DNA from: Elysia marginata
Taxonomy: Eukaryota; Mollusca; Gastropoda; Plakobranchidae
Assembly (NCBI GenBank): GCA_019649035.1
Contig: BMAT01003751.1
Span: 9,248 to 32,905, forward strand
Length of the DNA stretch: 23,658 nucleotides
Direction of reading: 5' to 3'
Below the pieces are notes generated by a model. The model was given only the letters and a program-made list of their open reading frames with translations, had not been told where the DNA came from and did no database searches. Made by a program: the position numbers and the translations under genes. Positions 1-11,000 of this stretch are shown here, piece by piece; position 1 is the first letter of the stretch, and each line of letters starts with the position of its first letter.

Positions 1-1430
1 ACAGAGATGTTGAATGTTCATACATGCTCCATTCAACAATTAGCGAAACTGATAGGATCTTTGGTAGCAACCTTACCCGCTCTACCATATGAAAAACTCT
101 TTTACAGGAATTCAGAGATGACAAAAATAAATGCTTTACTGCGTGAAAATTTTAATTTTGAAAGGATGATCACTCTTGATCAGGGATGTTAAGAAGAAAT
201 ACAGTGGTGGATTTTCTGAAGGTTTCTATTCTTATAAGCTAATAGCAAGGTCTAACCCAGACTTTTCACTGACTACAGACGCTTCCGGAATAGGATGGGG
301 GGCACATTTTGGGAAAGATAAATCAACCAGCCAAGGATTTTGGAATGATTGCGATAAGAAACATAACATTAATGCTGAGGAACTGAAAGCAGTGTATATG
401 GGGTTAAGAGTTTATGCAATCACTTGAATAATTGCCACCTATTAATAAATATAGAAAACAGGACAGCAGTTGCCTATATTAATAACATGGGTGGTGAGCA
501 CTCTAAGTTATGTCAAGAACTTTCTATGGATATTCTTTGGGCAAAAGAAAGGCAGATATGGGTGACAGCAACCCACATCACAGGGAAAAATAACGTCAGA
601 GCAGACGAATTGAGTAGAAAGATCAATGACAATCTTGAATGGATGATTTCTCAGGAAGCATTTGAATGGCTGTGTAGTCAAAAGGCGTAGCTACGCCATC
701 AATAGATCTTTTTGCATCTTGTCTCAATATAATAAGTTACAAAACTATGCATCCCTCTACCCAGATACATCTGCAATACATATCAATGCCTTTTCCCTCC
801 TTTGGATAGGTTATGTATACATCTTTCTCCATTCAATTTAATAGGTAAAGTCTTGACAAAAATTAGACAGGAAAAACACAGCAAGTTTTGCTGATAGTCC
901 CTCAGTGGGTAACCCAACCCTGGTTCCCAATTTTACACAAGATGCTAGAATCTGAACCTATTCCCTTGAAGCAGAAGATGTTTTCTTTAATTCACCCTAG
1001 GAAACCGGGAATAAAACACCATGTAGAGGACCGGCTACGATTGATGGCTTGCCTGGTGTCAGGGAAAGACTTTTCAACACAGGGATAAAAGAAGGAGGTG
1101 GTAAACACCATTCTACAAGCTTGGCGACAGTCAACACACAGGCAGTATCATACTTATATAAAGAAGTGGATAGACTATTGTGCTGATAGAGCAGTAGATT
1201 CAAATTCGGGAAATTGCAAATTACTGTTAGAATTTCTTCAGAATGTGCTAGACAATAAGTATAGCTACAGTGCTATTGACACAGCGAAATCTGCTGTGTC
1301 ACTTCTCATAGAGTTAAATCAAGAGGATAGGCAATTATTAAAATATTTTATGAAAGGGGTGTTTATTGTAACCCTACTAGACCCAAATATAGTCGAATAT
1401 GGGATGTGTCTGTAGTGCTGAACTACTTAA
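1..1430 (+). mobile_element. DIRS-like tyrosine-recombinase retrotransposon, broken and cut by the window edge
   Basis: Consecutive coding pieces in one direction match the DIRS order. The end of a reverse transcriptase lies at about 1-190. An RNase H domain lies at about 230-690, with TDASGIGWGAHF, an NINAEELKA helix, ENRTAVAYINNMGG and HITGKNNVRADELSR. A DIRS-type linker at about 700-1080 has IDLFAS and VTQPWFPILHKML. The start of a tyrosine recombinase at about 1100-1415 has WRQSTHRQYHTYIKKW. The catalytic half of the recombinase and both element ends are not seen; the left part lies outside the window. It carries roughly half a dozen breaks and is a fossil. RNase H followed by a tyrosine recombinase is what separates DIRS-type elements from Gypsy or LINE elements. 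Confidence 0.85.
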
Positions 1431-1691
1431 AATCTTTAGGACCACGGATTTCCAGTTAAAACAGGAAAAAGGGTATCCCTGTTATATTTTTACATTTTCT
1501 ATTTAGATATTAAATTTTCACTACTCAGGCACCAGAATCTCTCACAGTGGCCATTACATCACAGAAAGGAAAATTTCACAAAAAGTAGGCCTACGTGAAG
1601 ATGGCATTGGTTTTTGATTATTGGTAGTTTTTTTGTTGTTGTTGTTTTCGCTGAATATTTTTAAACCCTGAAAACGTTCATTATCCCACAG
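1431..1691. other. Spacer between the DIRS remnant and the hAT-like gene
   Basis: AT-rich DNA with a short GTT run near 1630. I see no coding potential and no element end here. Confidence 0.5.
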
Positions 1692-4486
1692 CTACTGCTG
1701 TCTTGCCTATGGACATTGAGTAGATGATTATCCACAAATATTACGACTCGGAAGGAAGCAGTCTGGGGGAGGCCGATTTGCAGCAACTTCAGATCTTCCA
1801 TGATGTGAAGGACAACAAAATTTTGAAACATGTCTCATCAAGATGGTTGAGCCTGAAACAGTAGGCCCTATGTTTTGTACTAACACCAAAGGCTGTAATG
1901 TAATAAGTGTTAAAAAGATCTTGGTCTATTAGAACTAACCATGAAAAATGTTTAATGTCCTACATGTAAGATCAATTTGTAAGAAAACGTTTCTTGAGAA
2001 AATAGAGGATTGTTGTGTGTTTCAGTTCATTGACTTATGCCACTTGATTTGGTATTCAATACACATTTGCAACTTCAATGTTTTCTATATAAATTATAAT
2101 CTTTTATTTACTCTCCTTGCTCTTGTTCTCTTCAAATTTGACAAATGCCTGCCTAGACTTCTTGATAATTGGTAAGTACTTGAAACCCTTGTCAAAAATG
2201 ACTTGGTCAAAAAAGGGTCACTCTCAAGGACTGAGAGGCTGTTGAGGATGAAGGCCTTTCTAAAGTCACCAGCCTACAAACTGTATGTGTTTTGTTTTTT
2301 TTTTTTGGGTTGATGCTCTGACCCCATTTGAGGAATTCAACACAAGCCTTCAGTCAACAGAGCCTAGTGAGAAGAAAGATTCTGTCTTTGATGAAGGCCT
2401 TGATGTTAAGGTATGTGAGTTTAAGGTTTGCATATATTTATTGACTTCTTTCATTTTTCAATCTTTTCTTGTCTTGTATTTTGGTTTTAATAAATTACAG
2501 TCATTAATTGTGGTATACATGTTTTCTACTCTTTTATGTCTCAATGCTGCTCAATGCCATTGATTGTGACTCATAGGCCTACTTAGTCATTTAAGCAACC
2601 GAATTCTCAAGACATGTCTTTTGGATTTTTTTTATCTATTTACCGGCAGGTTTGTGAAGCCTTTGGCCATGGTGAAAAAAGAAGCCACAGAAGTCAACTT
2701 CACAGAAGATTTTTGTTTGAAGTCTGATGATGACATCATCATAGCTGATACAGCGAGGGAATTCCTGGCCGCTGCAGCCATGTCATCAGACGAAAAGGTG
2801 GCGTTCTGCAATGTGAGGTGTTTTTTTTTTTCAGGAGAGCCTCACCTACATCAAGAAGAAACTGCCAGTGAAGGATGATAGGCTCTCTCGTATTGAAGAC
2901 ACCGACGTGACCAGCCGAGACAGGACATCTTCCTTGAGATTTCTCCATGACAGCTTTCCATCTCCTCTGCCACAGGGTAAGAGACATTCAACATTAAAGA
3001 TCTTTTAAAATTGTTCGAATTAGTGCTCATGTCATTCTTGCATTCTGCATCCTTGTTTTTATGTGCCATTGATATAGGTACATTTCTCTTCTTTTCAGCT
3101 TATAAGTGATAACCATTTTTTTTTTCATGTAAAAGTTTTGGCGATTTGTTAACAGGAACGATAATTTTGCGCACTATTTTCATTGCCGATTATAATAAAT
3201 TAAACACATCAAGTGGTACTAATTAGCAAAAATTCCATCCCCTCCTTCTTACTATAGATTCAACATGTCAGGCGTTAAAAAGACCCAGAGAGGTTGGGCG
3301 CGTAAAGGTGCGTATCAACCACAGATCGAGGAGTTGGACGATCGAGAATTAAGATTATACAACGCGCCCACCGAAAAAATCGTTGTCATTTCTGATAGCG
3401 ATTCTGACACGGACAGTTCATCAATTCTATCTCCTAATAAAAAAAGGAAGCGCGGATCTTTTGCTACTACCGTGGAAACACCCGAAAAAAAGGTGCGGAC
3501 TGAACAGTCCAGTGACGATTGTACAGAAAAAATGTCGGGGTCGCAAGATTTATTTCACGATCAAATTGTTTATCCACCCAACAGCCCCCCTATGACTATG
3601 ACACAGTCCAAATTTGACCTTCCTAGTTTGGACGGGAGTCAAGACACGTGTGACTTCAAGGCAATTTTTGAGGCTGCTACTCCTCCGCAAGTGATACCCA
3701 AATCGCCATTATCAACCTTCACCTGTCCCTTTTCTGCGAGAGGATGCGTGGATGATTTTGATATGAACAGCGATGAAGGTATTATTGAGATGACCCCATG
3801 GGAACAAGATGCATGCGATAAATTCATGCAGGAACACACGGGGCATGATTGTAAAGGGTGTATCGTCATCGGGTCGGTGGCACCAACCAGGGACGACCGT
3901 CTTCGCAGCAAAGGCAGCGAATTGTTATTGATTAAAATGGTCCGGTGGACCGTCTTAAAACGTTGGCGGGAATTGTATGATGAGGCGAAAACATCGATCG
4001 CGGATGAATTTCTAAAAGACGTAAGTGTGATGTATCTAATTTGACATTAAAGTATGATTTGTAAATGGTATTTATTAGCAGTCTTTATTTTTTTTCATTT
4101 TACAGGAATATTAGGTGACAAATGCTGATAGAGTACTCGGCATACCTTGGTTTAGACCCCAAAGATCTACCCAAGAAAGGCAGGCCTGATGTCATTTGGC
4201 AGACAGTTGGCCAGATGAAGGATGATGCAGGCCAACTGATGGCCCTAAATTGGGCTTTTATGGTGCAGAGTGTGCTGGCTATTCCTCATAGCAGTGCACA
4301 CTGTGAAAGAATTTTTTAGAACTTTTTCTCTGGTGAGACAGATCAAGACTGACCAGAGGTCCTGCCTGAACAGCACCGCAGTGGGGGCACTGCTAATACT
4401 GAAAACAAGTGGGGAAAAAGGAGTTGTTCCCTGAATCCTTGAAGAGACTGAAGGGTGCCTACTCCCAGTCTCTACGAGAGTACTGA
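1692..4486 (+). pseudogene. hAT-superfamily transposase-derived gene, decayed
   Basis: Separate plus-strand stretches match hAT transposases in the right order. 1692-1860 encodes NKILKHVSSRWLSLKQ (the hAT RWLSL motif), with an in-frame stop after PMDIE. About 2133-2410 encodes CLPRLLDNW, then ERLLRMKAFLKSPAYKLYV in another frame, then ALTPFEEFNTSLQSTEP. 2650-2976 encodes FVKPLAMVKKEATEVNFTED, KKKLPVKDDRLSRIED and RFLHDSFPSPLPQ. 4122-4486 encodes the hAT dimerisation domain, with WQTVGQMKDD and VLAIPHSSAHCERIF, then a frameshift, then VRQIKTDQRSCLNSTAVGAL. Several borders look like splice sites: acceptor CCCACAG before 1692, donor GTAGGC at 1861, donor GTATGT at 2411, acceptor GGCAG before 2650, donor GTAAGA at 2977. 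At least three frame breaks and one stop remain, so it is dead. I saw no terminal inverted repeats. It could be an old element or a once-domesticated, spliced host gene that later decayed. Confidence 0.8.
3265..4044 (+). CDS. Unrecognised CpG-rich ORF with SUMO-interaction-like and nuclear-localisation-like motifs
   Basis: This intact 259-codon frame lies between two pieces of the hAT-like gene and resembles neither. ATG 3265 follows an acceptor-like TACTATAG ending at 3257. A donor GTAAGT at 4021 falls exactly between codons 252 and 253, and an acceptor TTTTACAG ends at 4105. If this 85-nt intron is removed, the frame reads two more codons (EY) and stops, giving 254 residues. Visible features: KIVVISDSDSDTDSSS at about residues 37-53, which fits a SUMO-interacting motif (hydrophobic core followed by an acidic and serine tail); a KKRKR basic patch near residue 60; SP and TP sites; a Cys/His-rich stretch (TCPFSARGC, then HTGHDCKGC); and a basic, Trp-rich C-terminus (MVRWTVLKRWRELYDEA). 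I count roughly 45-50 CpG in about 780 bases, against very few in the flanks. I know no family for it. It may be a host exon, a captured gene or an old virus-derived fragment. A nuclear role is only inferred. Confidence 0.55.
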   Translation: MSGVKKTQRGWARKGAYQPQIEELDDRELRLYNAPTEKIVVISDSDSDTDSSSILSPNKKRKRGSFATTVETPEKKVRTEQSSDDCTEKMSGSQDLFHDQIVYPPNSPPMTMTQSKFDLPSLDGSQDTCDFKAIFEAATPPQVIPKSPLSTFTCPFSARGCVDDFDMNSDEGIIEMTPWEQDACDKFMQEHTGHDCKGCIVIGSVAPTRDDRLRSKGSELLLIKMVRWTVLKRWRELYDEAKTSIADEFLKDVSVMYLI

Positions 4487-4806
4487 CTAAGATTGTTCAT
4501 GCAGCATGTACAGAATGTATATAATTTGATTTTTATTTTTTATAAACAAAAATGTAGATAAAGTGAATATTACAAATACTATAGATTATGATGGTTCTAA
4601 GCTGTTTTCATGTGTATGGTGAGTACATACCACTTTTTTCAATGTCTCTACGGTCTGTTCCATGTGTGTACCTAATTTTTCTGGGATGTACCTAATTTTG
4701 AACTTAAGTGTTCCTAATTGAGGCATTTTTAAGTCTACACTAACATATGCTACATTAACTATTGGATACCTCTTACGGTCCTTCCAATTAAGTAACATAT
4801 GAACAT
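4487..4806. other. Convergent intergenic spacer and MTRF1L 3' UTR
   Basis: This lies between the end of the hAT-like gene (plus strand) and the MTRF1L stop (minus strand). Apart from the candidate poly(A) signal I see nothing: AT-rich sequence with two nearly repeated phrases (tgtacctaatttt) around 4665-4700. Confidence 0.6.
4532..4537 (-). promoter_or_regulatory. Candidate poly(A) signal of MTRF1L
   Basis: AATAAA on the minus strand, about 270 bases past the MTRF1L stop codon and the first such hexamer downstream of it. It is read from position only; cleavage there is not shown. Confidence 0.5.
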
Positions 4807-5095
4807 TCATCGCTCTCTTTGTCTTTCTCTCTCCTCCCATCCTTCCAGTGACAGCTCCATTGTTTGATGCCTCTCCTGTACCAACAGCCCTTCAATCAAT
4901 TCATCCAGTCCTTCTCCTCCGACCATTAAAAACTGCGACAGATTTGAAATGCTTTCCCGGGTACGGTGGTCTGTGACGCGGTCCTGCTGGAAGTTGTATG
5001 TGCGTATTTTTTCTGACCGGGCACGGGTGCCTTGCTGCAGTTTCCGTGATTCTCTTATCTGCGCCTGCTGCTCAGAAAGTATGGCCTCGTACAAC
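4807..5095 (-). CDS. MTRF1L: MTRF1L last coding exon
   Basis: Residues 420-515, ending at TGA 4809-4807. It begins [19 protein letters not shown] and contains [18 protein letters not shown], matching the RF1 C-terminal RSDRNRTYNFPQGRVTDHR pattern. It ends in an Arg/Glu-rich tail (EERERQRER). The acceptor is TTTTTACAG. A 4.15-kb intron carrying the piggyBac nest precedes it. Confidence 0.94.
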
Positions 5096-8000
5096 CTGTA
5101 AAAATGTTGTCATTAAAAACATTACACATAGTAGCTTGGTGAATGTCAAAGAGATTCACAGTGTGAAAATTTTCAATTAAAAAAAATATATACCAGTATT
5201 TTAGATATCATTATTTTTTTACATTTTTTTCTGTGTAATGAAACAAAGTGAAATAAAGAAACCAATACTATTTCATTCAATCTCCTAGGTGGACAAAGAG
5301 TCTTAAAACTAACAAAATTTTCTTTTCTTTAGATAACAATAACAATAATAATAGTAGTAGTAATATTTTCTTAAACTTTTTCAAGAAATTCAATTTACAG
5401 GTGCGGTACCCATTACATTACATGAAAAGAAAGAAGTATAAATGTTTAGAACGAATAATTATGCACATTCACAAATCCAAAGCCTGGTCAATAGCTGAAT
5501 ACTTATGATGGTGCTTAATAAACTTCTTTTATTCTAACTCTTACTCTTCTTTATCTTTCCACTATCATTTTTCTCTCTCTAACACTCTTGCTATATTTTG
5601 TATTCTCTTGTTATTCACAAAACCAGTCTTGTCATATTTTTGTATTCCTACATATATTAGTATCAGTATCTTTGTGTTTACATCAAGTGTATACTTCATA
5701 CAATATTTCTGATTAACCCTATCCGTACGTCGGGGTAAAAAAGTTACCCCACAGGTCGTTTTTTGCTTGTTTTTAAATATTTGTAATAAGAATTTCTCCT
5801 TGAGATTTTCAGTATTCCTCAGAAATTCATTTTACAAATGGTCATCTATTAATTTTGCAGAAAAAAATAAAATTATGCTGACCATGGGTCATTTCTGAAG
5901 GCTCCCATTTTGGAGCAACGGGGGTAATTTTGTCACCCCACTTATCAAAGAGGCAAAAACACAAGACAGTCCTATCCGTATGCAGGGGGTAACTTTGTCA
6001 CCCCACAGGCCAAATAAAGAAAAAAATGAGCCTGATGGAGGAGGAGGAGGAGGAGGCTGGGGCAGTGGGTAGGAGAAGAGTTTATGGGAAGTTGTATGCG
6101 GTGTGGAGGGCGGCGACGGGAGGGAAGGGTAGAGTGGTGTGGCCTCTGGAGTTGCGCGAGGCAGTGAGGGAGACGATAAAGAACGAGGAGAGTGAGGGAG
6201 CGGCTGGCAGATATGACAGCCAGCATGACTGCAACCAATCAGTAGGTATATAACTTATTAGGGCCTACATCATTTCATGTATGATAATAACTATGTTTGC
6301 TAACCGCCTGCCCGTACTGTACAGAAATATCAAGATGATTGTAAATGTGATGTTGGCAATTATAGTATACTAATAGTAATAGAAATACTGATGATGGGCT
6401 TGGTGATAACTATGTGGATTATGCTGGTGCTCTAGATGACCATGATGACCTCAGTTATTCATATTATATTGATAATAATGATGGTGGTGGTGGTGGTGGT
6501 GGTGGGGATGATGGGGATAATAACAATGATGATAAGATGTTTTTGTAATGAGAATAATCGCCTGGGGAGCAGAAAAAAGATGAACTTTGGAAAGCTGGAA
6601 AAGGGCAGAAAAATATAAATACATTTTCAACAAAATCAATAAAGATTGTCACGGCATAAAAATACATTTTGTATAAAGCTTGATATGATGGTGAAGATGA
6701 TGCTGGTGATAATAATGATAAAAAGGCTAATGATGAAGATGTTGGTGACAAAGGAATTAAGATGGTTGTTTTGAGAAGTGGTTATATGATAACTTTATGT
6801 GATTATGATGATGATGCTGTAAATCTTAGTGACGGTTATTAGGAAACCAAATGATATTACTAGCCATTACAATCAAACAATTTTACGACAAAATGTTCCC
6901 TTCTAAAAGGACATGTGGAAAAGTGAAAGGGGTCGTCCAAGTATAATCTTACACTCGGGGAGGCGGGGGGGTTCTTTGGCCAATGTAAGAAAAGGGTAAT
7001 AAGGAAATGTTTGTGATGAGAGAAAATAATGCAAGAAGAGTAACCAGGTTGGAGGGTGATCATAAAGCCCCCAATAGGTGTTAGATTATATTTGAACAGC
7101 CCCTAAGTAGAAAACAAACACATTACCTTTATTTTCTGCTTGCACCCTATTTTTGGCATGAGAAGCAGATAAGTTGCTTTTTCGCATGCTTTGAGCAAAG
7201 AGAGCTGTTGCACAAAGAACAGCGCATTGTTGTCTTGTTGTCCTTTTGCCTGGGGCAAATGCAACACCTACTGCGCTTTCGAGTGGAGGTAGAATCAGTA
7301 CTGACAGAGGCTTCTTCTGCTGGTTGTGTTTGGGCTCTCTCATCCTCTAGGGCTGTGTTGATCATGTACCTCAGATTTCTAGATAGATTTGTTTGGGCCT
7401 GTCTCCTTTCAAGCTGGGGTAGCACTAACTTCTTTGCTGTGGCTAAGTTGAAAACCCTGTCATCTTCCCCTGACACCTTGTCATTTGGATTGAGCTTGCG
7501 CCAGATGACAAGTGATGCAATACGAGGGAAGTTCAATATGTCCTCAGCATGACCTTGAAGCAGTTGTTCTAGAGTAAAGAAATTTTGTGGGTAGCTAGAT
7601 CATTCATTTGAAACACAACATGCAAAATTTGGGGAAAATCCAATGTGTGTGGTTTTCGCACTGCTCAGCGCGTCAAATGAAATTTGTTTTTTATTGTCTG
7701 CAAAGCGTCTGCCATGGAGGCTGTTGAGTATCGCTCTGTGATCAAGTTCCTTTACTTGAAAGGACAAAATCCTACTGAAATTCATCAAGAGATGGTCCAA
7801 ATGTATGCTGAAAAATGCCCTAATTACAGTACCGTGACACATTGGGTGAGAAAGTTTAAATCTGGTTTTCTGTCAGTGATGGTCGACCACCATCTGTGGT
7901 GACTGAGAAAAACGTTTCCACTGTGGAAAAACTAATAATGCAGGACAGACGAATAACAGTTAAACAGCTAGCACTTGAGACCAAGATCAGCATAGGTTCT

Positions 8001-11000
8001 GTTGAAACTATTCTTCATGATCATCTCAATCTGAACAAGGTGTCAGCTCGATGGGTACCAAGGTTATTGACAACTGATCAGAAACAAGAGAGGGTTAATT
8101 GTTGCAAACATCTCCTTAGGCAGGAAGCAAATGACGCTTTCTTCTTTAAAAGAATTGTAACCATGGATGAGACTTGGATCTATCAATTCGATACAGAGCC
8201 GAAAAGCGCGTCTATGCAATGGAGAAGACCCTCATCACCCCCAACAAAGAAAGCAAAGGTCACACAATCAAGTGGAAAGGTCATGCTGTCGTGTTTCTGG
8301 GACTGTGATAGTACCATAATGACTGACTACATGGAAAAGGGGAAAACAGTCACAGGAATATACTATTCAGGGTTGCTGAAAAGACTGAGGTCTGAATTAG
8401 CAAGGAGAAGACGAGGAAAGCTTCGAAGCGGAGTCCTGCTTTTGGCGTTTTGCATGATATTGCTCCTGCTCATCAAGCATGAAAAACAGTAGAGGCAGCT
8501 GAACGGTGCGGCTTCAAAATTCTTCTACATCCTCAATACTCGCCGGATTTAGCTCCCTCAGACTTCTGTCTGTTCCCAAACCTAAAGAAATCCATTAAAG
8601 GGCGCCGTTTTGAAGACATCACGGATGCGATTACTGCTGTTGAAGCATTGTTTCAAGCGCAATCCGGCACATTGTTTCAAGCACAATCTGGCACATTTTA
8701 CTCTCAAGGACTCTTGAAGGTCAGGGACAGAAGGGAGAAATGTGTAACTCAGCTGGGTGACTATGTAGAGAAATAAATGTAAGTGTGCCAAATTTCAAGT
8801 CTGTGGGTTTGTTCTATCATTGTCATGCTAAGGACATATTGAACTCCCCTCGTTTACATTGGTTGGGTGATTGTGTCACCCCTCACGTACGGATACGTGT
8901 AATAAGGTTTATCTCACTAAAAGCATAGGGGGTAATTTCGTTACCCCCGACGTACGGATAGATATTTTACCTATTTAAAAAGTGGGGGTCCCGACGTACG
9001 GATACGATAGTGAAACACGACGTACGGATAGGGTTAAAACTGTCTCAAATTTATCATCACAATTTTATAAAATGATGATATTAGAAAATTGTGTTTAAAC
9101 TTGAAAGAAAAACCAAACCCCCAATTAAGCTACACCAGTGAAAGAAAAATAGAAACCCTCAATTAAGCTACACCACCATTGAATATATTCAAGAAGCAGG
9201 AATGAGTTCAAACTTTTTAATAAGCTCTAATGGAAACTAAAACTTTACCGCTGTTTCAGCTTCTTCATGGCTATGTCTCTGTTTTTCATCTGGGATCTCT
9301 CCTCTTTTCCTTCTGCGACAGTACCTGGTAAATCATAGTAAACCAGTAAATAAACCTCTAGTTTTTATATGGGAAAAGCTTTTACAGAGCTGAATAAGTA
9401 GGTTTGGAGAGAAAGACAGACACAGTGAAAAAAATATTGACAGAGAGAAAAAGAGGAAGGTTATATTTTAGAGAAAAGGAGAAATCAACCCATCCCAGCT
9501 CTCTGATAAAAATTTTAGACAAACTTGCTGTGAAAAAGCTCATTGGTATTGGTATAACCCTACATTGATTCTTTATAGAAAAATTTTATGACTAGTCAAT
9601 TATAGCTCATTATATGAACATCAGGGTTGCCACTGATATTCAGTGATTGCTCAAGAGGGCTTTTTGAGGGCTATTTGAGGGCCATTGGAGGTAAAATGAG
9701 GGCCCAATCGCAAACTAAGAAGGTACTGAGAGGACGAAATATGACTAAATAAGCAACAGTAGTCACATACTGATAAGTAAAAATTGTGAAAACTTTAATC
9801 GAGTTGACAGATACAACAAAAAAAATGAGAAAAAGTAATTAAAAAAAAACACCTACTTTGTTACGATACACAAGACTTATTGCTCATGTCAAAGCTTTTC
9901 TCGCAGAGAGCACTAAATCTTGCAAAATTAAACAATGAACCGGTGTACCTATTAGATAGCTACATCTATATAGAGCATTCTACATGGAATGAGAACATTT
10001 AGTTTTGAAAAAAAAAGAATAGCACAATAAAATCCTTACCAGGGATCAATCTACCATTTCAGATTCAATGCACTATAATACTCTGTCATATGTGTTAATT
10101 TATGCTATTTTCTTACTCTTTTTTATGACCCTCTAACAAGTCATTGTTTGGCTCAACACAGATCTAGATCTAAGTCATGGGTACATTGGATCAACTTGTC
10201 CTTAAATATGAATTTTTACGGTGAATTTGTGACATCATTGCATTCTATGTCTCCAGCATCTTTTTTCACGATGATGCTTTGTCTAGATCTAGTCCTACTC
10301 GTTCACAATAGAATTAGAATCTACCGATGTTTAGCTTGGGTTTGATAGGGTTTGATGTACTCGTCTTCATCAAACAATTGTCTAGATTTGAAACTATTAT
10401 ATAAATCTACGTTTGATTGGTACTTTCTTCTTTCCACGTATAAATAGAGTACCGTCCTCAAATAGTTACTGGAGTTTGTCCAAATTATGTATATGGATCT
10501 GTAGGCACAAATGCACTTTCAGTTTTCCTTTCACTTCAGTTTCAGCATTCTTTTTCATTGGTTGGGTTAGCATAGCCTTGACATTTTTTCAGGGCCAAGA
10601 CTAAAATGCCGTGCGTGCACGGTATAATCACTCATAGGCCTTAGTGATCCCCACCCCCGGTCTGTATGGTTACTAATAGTCATACAAAAGTCATCAAACA
10701 ACAATAAAGAAAGGCACCCTTAAATGCAGATAGGTGGCTTCTGCATCCCTACCATCAGATTATTGCGAGCATAAAAGGGCCACGCTCTAAAATCTGAGGC
10801 GGAGTCACTCCTTTCTTATCATTCTATTGTTCCCTATGCACTGACCACAAGCATCAGTGGCATAGAGTCGGGTCTTGAACCACAGGAACATGGAGCATTG
10901 TGACCTTGACGTAATAAGTTGAACTTCGATATTCTACAGGCTGTAACACGGCTACTCGGGAAAAAAAATGTGCACAATGATAAGAAGAAAATCGGAAATG

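Larger units (their letters stand above)
5717..9033 (-). mobile_element. piggyBac-like DNA transposon carrying nested insertions
   Basis: The ends are inverted copies of CCCTATCCGTACGTCG (5717-5732 and 9018-9033), each flanked by TTAA (5713-5716 and 9034-9037), the target duplication typical of piggyBac. Further copies of CGTACGGATA or close variants lie inside the ends (near 5971, 8888, 8952, 8995). The only transposase coding left is a C-terminal piece on the minus strand (7147-7520). A mariner (7523-8852) and a small inverted-repeat element (6928-7104) are inserted in it, so the element's own DNA is about 1.8 kb, shorter than an autonomous copy. It lies in an intron of MTRF1L, on the same strand as judged by the transposase fragment. 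Confidence 0.9.

Noticed and set aside
6436-6751. Open frames rich in Val, His or Pro
   Set aside because: They are translations of the GAT/GGT simple repeat.
7208-7552. Plus-strand frame opposite the piggyBac fragment
   Set aside because: Antisense shadow; the minus strand carries the Cys-rich transposase tail.
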